63,289 nucleotides of DNA, taken from positions 20,001 to 83,289 of the forward strand of contig NZ_PXWF02000042.1 of the NCBI RefSeq assembly GCF_003011895.2. Direction: 5' to 3'. Shown one piece after another: positions 52,295 to 61,663 of the stretch. A program made the translations under genes and the position numbers. Below the pieces are notes generated by a model. It had not been told where the DNA came from and made no database searches. It saw only the letters and a program-made list of their open reading frames with translations. The stretch is from Massilia glaciei. GTDB taxonomy: Bacteria; Pseudomonadota; Gammaproteobacteria; Burkholderiales; Burkholderiaceae_D. Each line of letters begins with the position of its first letter. Within the stretch, counting starts at the first letter, position 1.

Positions 52295-53056
52295 TTACTT
52301 TACTTCTTTCCAGAACGACGCGTTGAGGCGCCAGGCCAGCAGGACGAACACCGACAGGAACAACAGCACCCACACGCCGAGGCGTTTGCGCGTGCCCTGC
52401 GCCGGTTCCGCCATCCAGCCCAGATAGGCGACCAGGTCGGCCGTCGCGGTGTCGAACTCGGTCGCCGTCATGCTGCCCGGCGTCACCTGCTCGTAGCCGG
52501 CGAAGGTGTGCACGGTTTTCTTCGCATCATGCGGATCTTTCCCGTCGACCATCTTGATCGTGCGCACACCTTGCAGCTCCCACATCACGTGCGGCATCGC
52601 GACGTTCGGCACCAGGCGGTTGTTCCAGCCGGTTGGCGTGGCCTCGTCCTTGTAGAAGGTGCGCAGGTAGGTGTACAGCCAGTCCGGGCCGGAGCCGGCC
52701 GGCGAGGCCTTGGCGCGCGCGATCACCGACAGGTCGGGCGGCACCACGCCGAACCACTGCTTGGCGTCGGCCGGACGCAGCGCGGTGGTCATCATGTCGC
52801 CCGTCTTCTCGCTCGTGAACAACAGGTTGGCCTTGATTTGCTCGTCCGTCAGGCCGAGGTCCTTGAGGCGGTTGTAGCGCATCGACGAGGCCGAGTGGCA
52901 GTTGAGACAATAGTTGACGAACAGCTTGGCGCCGTGTTGCAGCGAGCTCAGGCCGGCGCGTTCGGGCGCCTTGTCGAGGGCGATGCCGCCCTCGGCGGCG
53001 CCGGCCAGCGCCGGCAGCAATGCCAGCATGGCGATCAGTTTTTTCGCGAAATTCAT
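52295..53056 (-). CDS. petC: ubiquinol-cytochrome c reductase, cytochrome c1
   Basis: 253-aa exported c-type cytochrome: signal peptide (KKLIAMLALLPALAGA), haem site CLNCH (NYCLNCHSASSMRYNRL), an axial Met region near NVAMPHVMWELQGV and a C-terminal membrane anchor (LGVWVLLFLSVFVLLAWRLNASFWKEVK). It is the third subunit of the bc1 complex and the last pet gene. Confidence 0.96.
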   Translation of the reverse strand: MNFAKKLIAMLALLPALAGAAEGGIALDKAPERAGLSSLQHGAKLFVNYCLNCHSASSMRYNRLKDLGLTDEQIKANLLFTSEKTGDMMTTALRPADAKQWFGVVPPDLSVIARAKASPAGSGPDWLYTYLRTFYKDEATPTGWNNRLVPNVAMPHVMWELQGVRTIKMVDGKDPHDAKKTVHTFAGYEQVTPGSMTATEFDTATADLVAYLGWMAEPAQGTRKRLGVWVLLFLSVFVLLAWRLNASFWKEVK

Positions 53057-53084
53057 GTAAATGTCCTTTTGCTGTGATGTCGTA

Positions 53085-54494
53085 TTAGTGCGGATGGAAC
53101 GTCACGCGGGTCGGCACGGTCTTGAATGTGCCCATCGCGCTCCACCATGGCATCAACAGGAAGAAGCCGAAATACAGCAGCGTGCACAGCTGCGAAACGA
53201 GGGTCTTCATTTCGGACGGCATTTGCGTGCCGAGGTAACCGAGGGTCAGGAACGAGACGAAGAACGCGGCGTAGATCCAGGTATGGAAGTCCGGACGGTA
53301 GCGGATCGACTTGACCTCCGACTTGTCGAGCCAGGGCAGGGCGCCGATGATCATCACCGAGGCGCCGAACAGGACCACGCCCCAGAACTTGGCGTCGAGG
53401 ATCTGCGGCAGCATGCCGATGATCACCAGCAGCGCCACGCCGGCGATCGCGGCCTTGACGGAGGTGGCCAGGCGCGTGGTCAGCCAGATCAGCGCGACAT
53501 ACGCGGCCACGCCGAACATGAGCACGTACATGAAGTTGGCGGTGGTCGCGCGCAGCACCGAGTAGAACGGCGTGAAGTACCAGGTCGGGGCGATGTGCGC
53601 CGGGGTCTTGAGCGAGTCGGCCGGGACGAAGTTGTTGTACTCGAGGAAGTAGCCGCCCATCTCGGGGGCGAAGAACACCACCGCCGCGAAGATCAGCAGG
53701 AACACCGACACGCCGAACATGTCGTGCACCGAGTAGTACGGGTGCGACGGGATCGAATCGACCGGATGGCCGTCCGGGCCGAGGTTTTCCTTCACTTCGA
53801 TGCCGTCTGGATTGTTCGAGCCGACCTCGTGCAGCGCGATCAGGTGGGCCGCGACCAGGCCCAGCAGGACGAGCGGCAGCGCGATCACGTGGAACGCGAA
53901 GAAGCGGTTCAGGGTCGCGTCGGAGACCACGTAGTCGCCGCGGATCCACAAGGACAGGGTTTCACCGATGAACGGGATGGCGCCGAACAGGTTGACGATC
54001 ACTTGCGCCCCCCAGTACGACATCTGGCCCCACGGCAGCAGGTAGCCGAAGAAGGCCTCGGCCATCAGGCACAGGAAGATGCCGAAGCCGAACAGCCAGA
54101 TCAGCTCGCGCGGTTTGCGGTACGAGCCGTACAGCAGGCCGCGCGTCATGTGCAGGTAGACGATGATGAAGAAGGCCGAGGCGCCGGTCGAGTGCATGTA
54201 GCGCACCAGCCAGCCCCACGGCACTTCGCGCATGATGTACTCGACCGAGCCGAAGGCGAGCAGGGCGTCGGGCTTGTAGTGCATCGTCAGGAAGATGCCG
54301 GTGACGATCTGCAGCACCAGCACGAGCATTGCGAGCGAGCCGAAGATGTACCAGAAGTTGAAGTTCTTCGGGGCGTAGTACTTGCCCCATTGGTCGTTCC
54401 ACAGCTTGGTCAGCGGAAAGCGGTCGTCGACCCAGCCCAGCGCCTTTTCGGCGACCGGCGCGTCGGCGGGAAATTTGGTTTCTTTGAACGCCAT
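53085..54494 (-). CDS. petB: ubiquinol-cytochrome c reductase, cytochrome b
   Basis: 469-aa polytopic protein carrying both b haems; histidine pairs lie in HSTGASAFFIIVYLHMTRG and FHVIALPLVLLGLVAAHLIALHE. The quinol-site motif PWGQMSYWGA is present. At the PEWY position the sequence reads APTWYFTPFY (Thr in place of Glu). It starts 2 bp after petA, so it is translationally coupled. Confidence 0.97.
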   Translation of the reverse strand: MAFKETKFPADAPVAEKALGWVDDRFPLTKLWNDQWGKYYAPKNFNFWYIFGSLAMLVLVLQIVTGIFLTMHYKPDALLAFGSVEYIMREVPWGWLVRYMHSTGASAFFIIVYLHMTRGLLYGSYRKPRELIWLFGFGIFLCLMAEAFFGYLLPWGQMSYWGAQVIVNLFGAIPFIGETLSLWIRGDYVVSDATLNRFFAFHVIALPLVLLGLVAAHLIALHEVGSNNPDGIEVKENLGPDGHPVDSIPSHPYYSVHDMFGVSVFLLIFAAVVFFAPEMGGYFLEYNNFVPADSLKTPAHIAPTWYFTPFYSVLRATTANFMYVLMFGVAAYVALIWLTTRLATSVKAAIAGVALLVIIGMLPQILDAKFWGVVLFGASVMIIGALPWLDKSEVKSIRYRPDFHTWIYAAFFVSFLTLGYLGTQMPSEMKTLVSQLCTLLYFGFFLLMPWWSAMGTFKTVPTRVTFHPH

Positions 54495-54496
54495 GA

Positions 54497-55111
54497 TTAT
54501 GCCTCGCCTTTCTCGTCTTTACCGATCACCATGGTGGTGTCGGACAGGTACATATAGGGCGGCACGTCGAGGTTGGACGGCGCCGGCACGCTCTTGAACA
54601 CGCGCGCGGACAGGTCGAAGGTCGAGGCGTGGCACGGGCACAGGAAGCCGCCCTGCCAGTCGTCCGGCAGGTTCGGCTGGGCGCCGGGGGTGAAGCGCGA
54701 CGAGGGCGAGCAGCCTAGGTGCGAGCAGATCCCGACCACGACCAGGATCTCCTTGTGCTCGGCGCGCGCGCGCTCCGGGTTCTTGGCGTACTCGGGCATG
54801 TCGAGCTGGTAGATCTTGTCGGACGCCGGATCGGCCACGTTGGCCTCGGTCTTGGCCAGGCTGGCCATCATCTCCGGCGTGCGGCGCAGGATCCAGACCG
54901 GCTTGCCGCGCCATTCGACCACTTTCATGGTGCCCGGCGCGACATCCGAGATATCGACTTCAACCGGCATGCCGGCCGCCTTGGCGCGCTCAGACGGTTG
55001 GAATGTGCTTACCAAGGCACCTGTAGTAGCCAAACCGACAACGCCGCCCGCCGCGCACGTAGCGACGAGCATGTTGCGACGGCCCGGATCGACCTGCTTT
55101 TCGTTACTCAT
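54497..55111 (-). CDS. petA: ubiquinol-cytochrome c reductase, Rieske iron-sulfur subunit
   Basis: 204-aa protein with a Tat-like N-terminus (DPGRRNMLVATCAAGGVVGLATTGALV; RR present) and the [2Fe-2S] motifs CSHLGC and CPCHAS. It accepts electrons from quinol and passes them to cytochrome c1. It is the first gene of the petABC operon. Confidence 0.97.
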   Translation of the reverse strand: MSNEKQVDPGRRNMLVATCAAGGVVGLATTGALVSTFQPSERAKAAGMPVEVDISDVAPGTMKVVEWRGKPVWILRRTPEMMASLAKTEANVADPASDKIYQLDMPEYAKNPERARAEHKEILVVVGICSHLGCSPSSRFTPGAQPNLPDDWQGGFLCPCHASTFDLSARVFKSVPAPSNLDVPPYMYLSDTTMVIGKDEKGEA

Positions 55112-55442
55112 ACCAACCCCAATCAGTCAAAATGCGAAATCTTAAGAAGCCACACAGAGCTTCTAGCAACCTTAAATTATAAGGGAAGCGGCACATGAAT
55201 TGAAGTAAAAAAGTTGCCCGGGGCATCAATCGGCCCCCGCGCGGGCATTTTCCCGCCACTTTCTGTGGTTGCCCGCGCGCTTCCTCGCGCTTTTCGAGCA
55301 AACCGCGCCCAACCCGCGCCCAAACGGCAGCCATCGGCGCGCGTTCCCGTGCGCCGCGCCGGAACTGGCGTGCGCGGTTGGCTTCTAACAGCATCGACGG
55401 TATGATTGCTCTGCAATTCCGCAAATATTACCTGGGGGAATT
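55112..55442. other. 331-bp divergent region between petA and mscL
   Basis: No gene seen. It contains the pet promoter on the left and C/G-rich sequence in the middle (GCCCGCGCGC..., 55240-55330). A GGGGGAA ribosome-binding site lies before mscL; its promoter is not obvious. Confidence 0.45.
55176..55181 (-). promoter_or_regulatory. candidate -10 of the petABC operon
   Basis: A perfect TATAAT on the minus strand, 65 bp before the petA start, with only a weak TTCAAT-like -35 seventeen bases upstream. Confidence 0.45.
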
Positions 55443-55853
55443 ATGTCAATGATGGGTGAGTTCAAGCAGTTCGCGCTGCGCGGCAATGTGATGGACCTGG
55501 CGGTGGCCGTCATCATCGGCGCCGCCTTTTCCAAGATTGTCGATTCGCTCGTGCAGGACGTGATCATGCCGCCGATCGGCAAGCTGTTCGGCGGGCTCGA
55601 CTTCGCCAACTACTACCTGCCGCTCCACGGCCAGGGCAGCGGCTTGACCCTGGTCGAGGCCAAAAAGGCCGGCGCGGTGCTTGCGTACGGCAACTTCCTG
55701 ACCATCTTGCTCAATTTCGTCATTCTCGCCTTCGTCATCTTCCTGATGGTCCGTTTCGTCAACCGCGCCCGCCGGCCGGTCGAGCAGGCACCCGCCGCCA
55801 CGCCCGAGGACGTGCTGCTGCTGCGCGAGATCCGCGACTCCCTGCGCAAGTAG
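55443..55853 (+). CDS. mscL: large-conductance mechanosensitive channel MscL
   Basis: 136-aa osmotic safety valve: N-terminal amphipathic helix ([40 protein letters not shown]), periplasmic loop, second membrane helix ([22 protein letters not shown]) and a cytoplasmic charged bundle ([16 protein letters not shown]). Full length for the family. Monocistronic; 330 bp from the divergent pet operon. Confidence 0.96.
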   Translation: MSMMGEFKQFALRGNVMDLAVAVIIGAAFSKIVDSLVQDVIMPPIGKLFGGLDFANYYLPLHGQGSGLTLVEAKKAGAVLAYGNFLTILLNFVILAFVIFLMVRFVNRARRPVEQAPAATPEDVLLLREIRDSLRK

Positions 55854-55969
55854 GCGGCAACTAAAAAACAAAAACCGGCGATAAAAACGGGCGATAAAAA
55901 CCGCCAACACAAACAGGCGACAAGGCAGAACGCCCCGCCTTCGCCCCCCCGGGGCACGGAGAAACCGCA

Positions 55970-57124
55970 ATGCGACGCTACTGGTTATTGTTCGCGCAGA
56001 TCGTCACCGTGGCGCTGGCGCTGTGGTTCGTGCTTAGCGCCGTGCGCCCCGACTGGGCCGGCGGCCCGGCCCGGCTCGCCCGGGTCGGCAGCGGCGCCGG
56101 CGCGGTGCCGGTGCTGCAGGCGCCGCCGCTGCCCACCCCGGGCAGCTACAGCGGGGCCGCCGCGCGCGCCATGCCCGGGGTGGTCAACATCTTCACGCGC
56201 AAGGCCCTGCGCCAGAACCATCCGCTGCTCAACGACCCGTTCTTCCGCAAGTTCTTCGGCGACCGCCTGCCCGACCAGGAGCGCCAGTCGAGCCTAGGCT
56301 CGGGCGTGATCGTCAGCCCCGACGGCTACATTCTGACCAACAACCACGTGGTCGACGCCGCCGACGACATCGAGGTCGTGCTCGCCGACGGGCGCAAGGC
56401 GGCCGCGCGCATCGTCGGCGCCGACCCCGAAACCGACCTCGCCGTGATCCGGGTCGACCTGCGCGGCCTGCCCGCCGTCACGCTCGGGCAGTCCGAGCGG
56501 GCCCGCGTGGGCGACGTCGTGCTGGCCATCGGCAACCCGTTCGGCGTCGGCCAGACCGTCACGCTGGGCATCATCTCCGCGCTCGGGCGCAACAACCTGC
56601 GCATCAACGACATCGAGAACTTCATCCAGACCGACGCGGCCATCAACTTCGGCAATTCGGGCGGGGCCCTGGTCGACACCAACGGCAATCTGATCGGCAT
56701 CAATTCGGCGATCTATTCGCAGACCGGCGGCTCGGTCGGCATCGGCTTCGCCATTCCCGTGAGCACCGCCAAGGCCGTGCTCGAGGCGATCATCAAGGAC
56801 GGGCGCGTGGTGCGCGGCTGGATCGGGGTCGAATCGCAGGACATCACGCCCGAGCTGGCCGCCAGCTTCGGGCTCGCGCGCGAGGCCGGCGCCATCATCG
56901 CCGGCGTGGTGCGCGACGGCCCGGCCTACCGCGCCGGCATCCGCCCGGGCGACATCCTGCTCGCGATCGACGGCCGGCCGGTGGGCGGCACCAACGAGAT
57001 GCTGCGCCTGATCGCCGAGCTTCCCCCGGGCAAGCGCGCTACAATGACGGTGCTGCGCAAGGACCGCGAAGCGACGCTCGACGTGACCATCGGCACCCGC
57101 CCGCCGGCCGCGCGCGCCCGGTAG
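55970..57124 (+). CDS. HtrA/DegS-like periplasmic serine protease
   Basis: 384-aa protein with an N-terminal membrane anchor (YWLLFAQIVTVALALWFVLSAV) and a trypsin-like domain with catalytic His126 (NNHVVDA), Asp156 (ETDLAVI) and Ser230 (GNSGGAL), followed by one PDZ domain (GWIGVESQDITPELAASFGL...GPAYRAGIRPGDILLAIDG). The single-PDZ, membrane-anchored form is that of DegS/AlgW, the regulated protease that starts the sigma-E cascade, although other HtrA functions are possible. Confidence 0.92.
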   Translation: MRRYWLLFAQIVTVALALWFVLSAVRPDWAGGPARLARVGSGAGAVPVLQAPPLPTPGSYSGAAARAMPGVVNIFTRKALRQNHPLLNDPFFRKFFGDRLPDQERQSSLGSGVIVSPDGYILTNNHVVDAADDIEVVLADGRKAAARIVGADPETDLAVIRVDLRGLPAVTLGQSERARVGDVVLAIGNPFGVGQTVTLGIISALGRNNLRINDIENFIQTDAAINFGNSGGALVDTNGNLIGINSAIYSQTGGSVGIGFAIPVSTAKAVLEAIIKDGRVVRGWIGVESQDITPELAASFGLAREAGAIIAGVVRDGPAYRAGIRPGDILLAIDGRPVGGTNEMLRLIAELPPGKRATMTVLRKDREATLDVTIGTRPPAARAR

Positions 57125-57166
57125 GCGGGGCGCGCGGCGGCGCCACCACCCACCGGAACCCCTTCC

Positions 57167-57868
57167 ATGCATTTGCGCGACCTGACCCAGTTTCTGCACG
57201 AGCTTGGCAACAACAACAACCGTCCCTGGTTCATCATGAACAAGCCGCGCTACGACATCCTGCGCGCCGAGTTCCTCAAGGTCGTCACGGCGCTGATCGC
57301 CGAACTGGGCAGGTTCGATCCGCAGGTGCTCGCCTGCGACCCCAAGAAGGCGATGTTCCGCATCAACCGCGACATCCGCTTCACCAAGGACCGCAGCCCG
57401 TACAAGACGCAATTTTCGGCCGGCATCACGCCGAGCGATCTGCGGCGCCCGAGCCAGGCCGGCGGCCCGACCTACTATTTCCACATCGAGCAGGGCGGCA
57501 AGCTGCTGTTCGGCGCCGGCGAATACCTGCCGCCGCCGGCGCGCCTGCGCGCGATCCGCGCCCACATCGTCAACGATGCGACAGGATTTTCGAAAGTGCT
57601 CAAGAATAAACGCCTGCGCGACACCTTCGGCGCGCTGCAGGCCGAAGACAAGCTGCAGCGCCCGCCCAAGGGCTTCGACCCCGGCCATCCGCACATCGAG
57701 CAGATCAAGCTCAAGAGTTTTTTCGTGTGGACCGAGGTGCCGCTGGCCCTGAACGAACCCGGGCGACTGGTGCCGCAACTGGCCGCCGGCATGCGCGACG
57801 CCTTCGCGCTCGTCACATGGCTGCGCGGCGTCGAGCAATCGTCCGGGGAGGGGGCCGGCGCGGCCTGA
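57167..57868 (+). CDS. DUF2461 family protein
   Basis: 233-aa protein of the TIGR02453/DUF2461 type (LTQFLHELGNNNNRPWFIMNKPRYDILRAEFLKVV, RINRDIRFTKDRSPYKTQFSAGI, YYFHIEQGGKLLFGAGEY, FKVL-like and HPHIEQIKLKSFFVW blocks). Soluble; function unknown. It follows the HtrA gene by 42 bp and may be co-transcribed. Confidence 0.88.
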   Translation: MHLRDLTQFLHELGNNNNRPWFIMNKPRYDILRAEFLKVVTALIAELGRFDPQVLACDPKKAMFRINRDIRFTKDRSPYKTQFSAGITPSDLRRPSQAGGPTYYFHIEQGGKLLFGAGEYLPPPARLRAIRAHIVNDATGFSKVLKNKRLRDTFGALQAEDKLQRPPKGFDPGHPHIEQIKLKSFFVWTEVPLALNEPGRLVPQLAAGMRDAFALVTWLRGVEQSSGEGAGAA

Positions 57869-57895
57869 CATCGAAGCAAACAGCCTGACATCAAA

Positions 57896-57940
57896 CACCA
57901 ACCCACCAACCAACCAACCCACCAACCCACCAACCAACCG
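57896..57940 (+). repeat. CCAA/CCCA simple-sequence repeat
   Basis: About 45 bp of (A)CCAACCCACCAACC... units lie between the DUF2461 and cupin genes, just before the cupin start. The complement is G-rich. Such tracts can change length by slippage. Confidence 0.7.
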
Positions 57941-57951
57941 GGATCACACAC

Positions 57952-58326
57952 ATGGCCTTGCTGCATGCAACATCGGGCGAACGCATCGCGCTGCAACGGG
58001 GCGACGACGACATCGCCCATTTCACCTCGGTGGCGCTGACCAAGACCGAGCACATGGAGCTGATCCGGCTGGTGCTGCCGAAGGGCCGCTCCATGCCCGA
58101 GCACAAGGTCGACGGCGAGATGACCTTGCAGTGCCTCGAGGGCGAGATCGCGTTCGACGCGCACGGCCGCACCACGATCCTGCGCCCGTCCGAGCTCGTG
58201 TACCTGGCCGGCGGCGAGCCGCACGCGGTGCGCGCGCTGCAGGACTCGGTGGCGCTGCTGACGATCCTGCTGCCGCACCGGCGCGGCGGCGAGCGCACCG
58301 ACCACCCGCTCGGCTCGGGCAAGTAG
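57952..58326 (+). CDS. cupin domain protein
   Basis: 124-aa single-cupin protein. The two motifs are visible: LPKGRSMPEHKVDGEMTLQCLEGEIAF (motif 1, with His and Glu ligands) and RPSELVYLAGGEPHAVRALQDSVALLTIL (motif 2, His). It probably binds a metal; the ligand is unknown. The region before the start is the CCAA repeat and contains no convincing ribosome-binding site. Confidence 0.82.
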   Translation: MALLHATSGERIALQRGDDDIAHFTSVALTKTEHMELIRLVLPKGRSMPEHKVDGEMTLQCLEGEIAFDAHGRTTILRPSELVYLAGGEPHAVRALQDSVALLTILLPHRRGGERTDHPLGSGK

Positions 58327-58383
58327 CGCGGGCGCGGGCCGGCGGGGGAAGGGTCAGGCGAAGCCGGGCGAACCCGGGCGAAC

Positions 58384-59460
58384 TCAGGCGATTTCGTCGC
58401 GCGGGTCGCGCGCCAGCAGGCGCTCGACCATCGCCGGCGCGCTGTCGCCGTCGAACAGCACGCCGGCCACGGCGTCGGTGATCGGCATCTCGACCCCGAG
58501 CCGGCGCGCGAGCGCGCGCACCGCCTTGGCGCACGGCACGCCCTCGGCCACATGGCCGAGTTCGGCGACGATGGTCTCGATCGGCTTGCCCTGCGCCAGC
58601 GCCAGCCCGACCCGCCGGTTGCGCGACAGGTCGCCGGTGCAGGTGAGGATCAGGTCGCCCATGCCGGTCAGGCCCATGAAGGTGCCGGGCCTGCCGCCGA
58701 GCGCGCCGCCGAGGCGGGTGATCTCGGCCAGCCCGCGCGTGATCAGGGCGGCGCGCGCGTTGAGCCCGAGCCCGAGCCCGTCGGCCACGCCGGTGGCGAT
58801 CGCGAGCACGTTCTTGACGGCGCCGCCGACCTCTACCCCGATCAGGTCGTCGCAGGAATACACGCGGATGTTGCCGCCGTGGACGGCGCCGATGACGCGC
58901 TCGCGCAACTCGGCCGACTCCGAGCCCACCGTGAGGGCGCACGGCAGGCCGCGCGCGACCTCCTGCGCGAACGACGGGCCCGACAAGGCCGCGCCAAGCA
59001 CGCCGGCGCCGAGCACCTCGCGCGCCACCTGGTGCGGCAGCAGGCCGGTGCCGCTTTCAAAACCCTTGCACAGCCAGACGATGTGGTCGATGTCGTGCGG
59101 CGCCAGTTGCAGCAGCAATGGGCGCAGGCCGGCCACGGGGCAGGCCGCGATCAGCAGCGGCGCCCGCCCGGCATCGGCCGCGGCGTCGGCGCCCGTTTGC
59201 ACGTGTGCGAGCGCGGCGCCGAGGTCGGCGCCCACGCGCAGCGCGGGCGGCAGCGCGAAGCCGGGCAGGTAGGCGGTGTTTTCGCGCGCGGCGTCGAGCG
59301 CGGCCATGGCCGCGCGGTCGCGGCCCCACAGCAGCACATCGTGGCGCGCCGCCAGCGCGATGGCCACGGCGGTGCCCCAGGCGCCGGCGCCGAGCACGGT
59401 GATGTTGCGGGAGGTCGCGGGGGAGGTCGGCGCGGAGGTGGTGGCGGGGGATGCGTGCAT
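58384..59460 (-). CDS. gpsA: glycerol-3-phosphate dehydrogenase [NAD(P)+]
   Basis: 358-aa GpsA, making sn-glycerol-3-phosphate for phospholipid synthesis. NAD(P) motif [16 protein letters not shown], substrate-domain motifs [65 protein letters not shown] (catalytic Lys in VKNV) and [21 protein letters not shown]. The start MHASPATTS is chosen; the Ala/Thr/Ser-rich first ~18 residues are not conserved. It is the last gene of the secB run. Confidence 0.95.
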   Translation of the reverse strand: MHASPATTSAPTSPATSRNITVLGAGAWGTAVAIALAARHDVLLWGRDRAAMAALDAARENTAYLPGFALPPALRVGADLGAALAHVQTGADAAADAGRAPLLIAACPVAGLRPLLLQLAPHDIDHIVWLCKGFESGTGLLPHQVAREVLGAGVLGAALSGPSFAQEVARGLPCALTVGSESAELRERVIGAVHGGNIRVYSCDDLIGVEVGGAVKNVLAIATGVADGLGLGLNARAALITRGLAEITRLGGALGGRPGTFMGLTGMGDLILTCTGDLSRNRRVGLALAQGKPIETIVAELGHVAEGVPCAKAVRALARRLGVEMPITDAVAGVLFDGDSAPAMVERLLARDPRDEIA

Positions 59461-59501
59461 GGTTGCTCTGGAAGGGGGTTGGGACGGGGGTTGGGACGGG
59501 T

Positions 59502-59945
59502 TCAGATGCCCCACACGTCGGCCGCCCTGACGTAGCCGGCGATGCCTTCCTTGTGGCGGACCCTGACCCAGCTTGTCGCTTGCGGGTCGACCAGTTCGAG
59601 CAATACGCCCTTGTCGGCCGTCATGAGGATTTCTGCGTTGTCGTCGGGGCCGGCGCGCACCCTGGCGCCCGCGCTGCGCACGACGACGTTGCGTTTGGCG
59701 CTCAGCGTCGAGGCCGGCACCCAGGCCAGGTCGCCGTTGACGTCGCGCACCTTGACCCAGTCGTTATAGCTCAGAACGATCTCGAGCGGCATGCCGTGCG
59801 GCGCCAGGTACAGCTTGGCGCCCTTGATCGAGGGGGTGTCGTACAGGATCAGCGCGTCGACCCCGACCGTCCGGAAGTCGAACGCCTGACTGGCCGCCGC
59901 CGCCAGAAGCAAAACGGCTGCGACGGCAAAACGGTGAAACGCCAT
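59502..59945 (-). CDS. periplasmic SH3-domain protein
   Basis: 147-aa protein with a signal peptide ([16 protein letters not shown]) and two bacterial SH3-like units ([52 protein letters not shown] and [58 protein letters not shown]). It probably binds peptidoglycan. GGAAGACCC precedes the start chosen. It lies between secB and gpsA in the usual betaproteobacterial order. Confidence 0.88.
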   Translation of the reverse strand: MAFHRFAVAAVLLLAAAASQAFDFRTVGVDALILYDTPSIKGAKLYLAPHGMPLEIVLSYNDWVKVRDVNGDLAWVPASTLSAKRNVVVRSAGARVRAGPDDNAEILMTADKGVLLELVDPQATSWVRVRHKEGIAGYVRAADVWGI

Positions 59946-60090
59946 GGGTCTTCCTTCGCCGTGGGGAGCGCTGCGGACAGGGGTGTGGCGCCGGCAAGCC
60001 GTCGCCGCCACCCCGCCTTGATGCAGACTTGCTGCAGACCGCTTTGTTGCTTTGTTGCTTTGTTGTTTTGTTGACTGGCTGCTTGACTGC

Positions 60091-60573
60091 TTAGTTGGCC
60101 GCGCCGTCGGTCGGCGTCGCCGCCACTGCCGCCTGCTGTTCGGCCAGCGCCTGCAGGCGCTGCTGGTAGAACACCTCGAAGTTGATCTCGGCCAGGTGCA
60201 CGGGCGGGAAGCCGGCGCGCGTGATCACGTCGGCGATGTTGCCGCGCAGGTAGGGGTAGACGATGTTCGGGCAGCCGATGCCGAGCAGGGGATCCATCTG
60301 GTCGGCGGGGATGTTGCGCGCCTCGAAGATGCCGGCTTGCTTGCCTTCAACCAGGAACGCGACCTTGTCCTTGATCTTGGCGGTCACGGTGATCGTGACG
60401 GTCGACTCGTAGATGCCGTCGGCGATGGCTTCGGCGCCCACGTCGAGCGAGACTTCGATCGACGGCGCTTCCTGCTCGAGGAAGATCGACGGGGAATTCG
60501 GCTGCTCCAGCGACATATCCTTGAGGTAGACGCGTTGGATTTGGAATACGGGTTGCAGGTTTTCTTCGGACAT
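60091..60573 (-). CDS. secB: protein-export chaperone SecB
   Basis: 160-aa tetrameric export chaperone. Conserved sequence blocks: [112 protein letters not shown]. Its place after grxC is the standard order. Confidence 0.97.
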   Translation of the reverse strand: MSEENLQPVFQIQRVYLKDMSLEQPNSPSIFLEQEAPSIEVSLDVGAEAIADGIYESTVTITVTAKIKDKVAFLVEGKQAGIFEARNIPADQMDPLLGIGCPNIVYPYLRGNIADVITRAGFPPVHLAEINFEVFYQQRLQALAEQQAAVAATPTDGAAN

Positions 60574-60735
60574 GGAACGCTTTCAATGTGAGATGGGATG
60601 GACGGCTGGCCGTCCCCGAGATGGGCTGACTTTGTTCAGGGTTCAATCAGGCTGAAATCAAACGCGACGGTAATTGTATCAAAACCATGTCGGATACCAT
60701 AGTTTTGACCAGCGGCGCGGCGGCGCGCCCGCGCC

Positions 60736-61011
60736 TCAGGCGCCCGCTTCACCTTTTAGCAAGGGATCGAGCCTGCCCGCCTGATCGAGCGCATACAAGT
60801 CGTCGAAGCCGCCGACATGGGTGTCGCCGACATAAATCTGGGGCACCGAACGGCGCCCCGTCTTTTCCATCATGATCACGCGCTGGTCGGGGTCGAGGTC
60901 GACCCGGATCTTTTCGATGCCGGTCACGCCCTTGGCGTCGAGCAGGCGCTCGGCGCGCACGCAGTACGGGCAGGAGGCCGTGTGGTAAAGGACTACATGG
61001 GCTGTCATCAT
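60736..61011 (-). CDS. grxC: glutaredoxin 3
   Basis: 91-aa glutaredoxin with the dithiol active site CPYC (Cys14-Cys17), the cis-Pro loop RRSVPQIYVGDTHVGGFDDLYAL and the family length. It reduces disulfides with glutathione. The start is the first of two tandem ATGs; the longer upstream frame is not conserved. It is between the rhodanese and secB genes. Confidence 0.95.
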   Translation of the reverse strand: MMTAHVVLYHTASCPYCVRAERLLDAKGVTGIEKIRVDLDPDQRVIMMEKTGRRSVPQIYVGDTHVGGFDDLYALDQAGRLDPLLKGEAGA

Positions 61012-61112
61012 TGCCTTTCGCTTCGTTGGACCTTGGGGGGCGGCGCCCCGGCGCCGCCCCCCGCTTGCTGCTATGCTCGGTTCTTCGCTTCTTGCCGTTT
61101 TGGTTGCCGGCG

Positions 61113-61556
61113 CTATTGTTTCTTGCTCAGCACCACGGCCGGCCTGGCCGCCCCCGGCTTGGCCAGCGGCAGGCCGGCCGTCTGCCAGGCGCCGATGCCG
61201 CCGTCGAGGCTGACCACGTCGGCGAAGCCGGCCTTGCCCAGCTCGACCGCGGCGCGGTCTGCGCGCGCGCCGTTCTGGCACACGACTATGATGGTGCGCG
61301 ATTTCGATTTTTCAAGTTCGCCGATGCGCTTGGCCAATTCTGCCAGCGGAATGTTTTTTGCGTCGCGCAGGTGGCCCTTCTCGAACTCGGCCGGCTCGCG
61401 CACGTCGAGGATCAGGGTCTTGCCCTTGTTGATCAGCTGCGTCGCCTGCAGCGCGGAGGCGCGTTTGCCGCGCGGTTGCAGGGCCGGCCAGAGCAGGGCG
61501 CCGCCCGACAAAGCGACGACGCCGGCGAGAAATATGGTCAAGTTTGAGAAATTCAC
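61113..61556 (-). CDS. membrane-anchored rhodanese-like protein
   Basis: 147-aa protein with an N-terminal membrane anchor (LTIFLAGVVALSGGALLWPAL) and one rhodanese domain (LILDVREPAEFEKGHLRDAKNIPLAEL) whose active-site loop is CQNGARA (Cys93 nucleophile). It probably transfers sulfane sulfur or serves thiol redox, in keeping with the following glutaredoxin. First gene of the run leading to gpsA. Confidence 0.9.
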   Translation of the reverse strand: MNFSNLTIFLAGVVALSGGALLWPALQPRGKRASALQATQLINKGKTLILDVREPAEFEKGHLRDAKNIPLAELAKRIGELEKSKSRTIIVVCQNGARADRAAVELGKAGFADVVSLDGGIGAWQTAGLPLAKPGAARPAVVLSKKQ

Positions 61557-61663
61557 GGGGATCCGATGGTTTAGGTCAATCCCCGCATTATAAAATAGAA
61601 GCTGGTCCGCCAGCAGTTTGGTCTTTTACCGACGCCGCCCTCCCACTTTTTGAAGAATAATCT

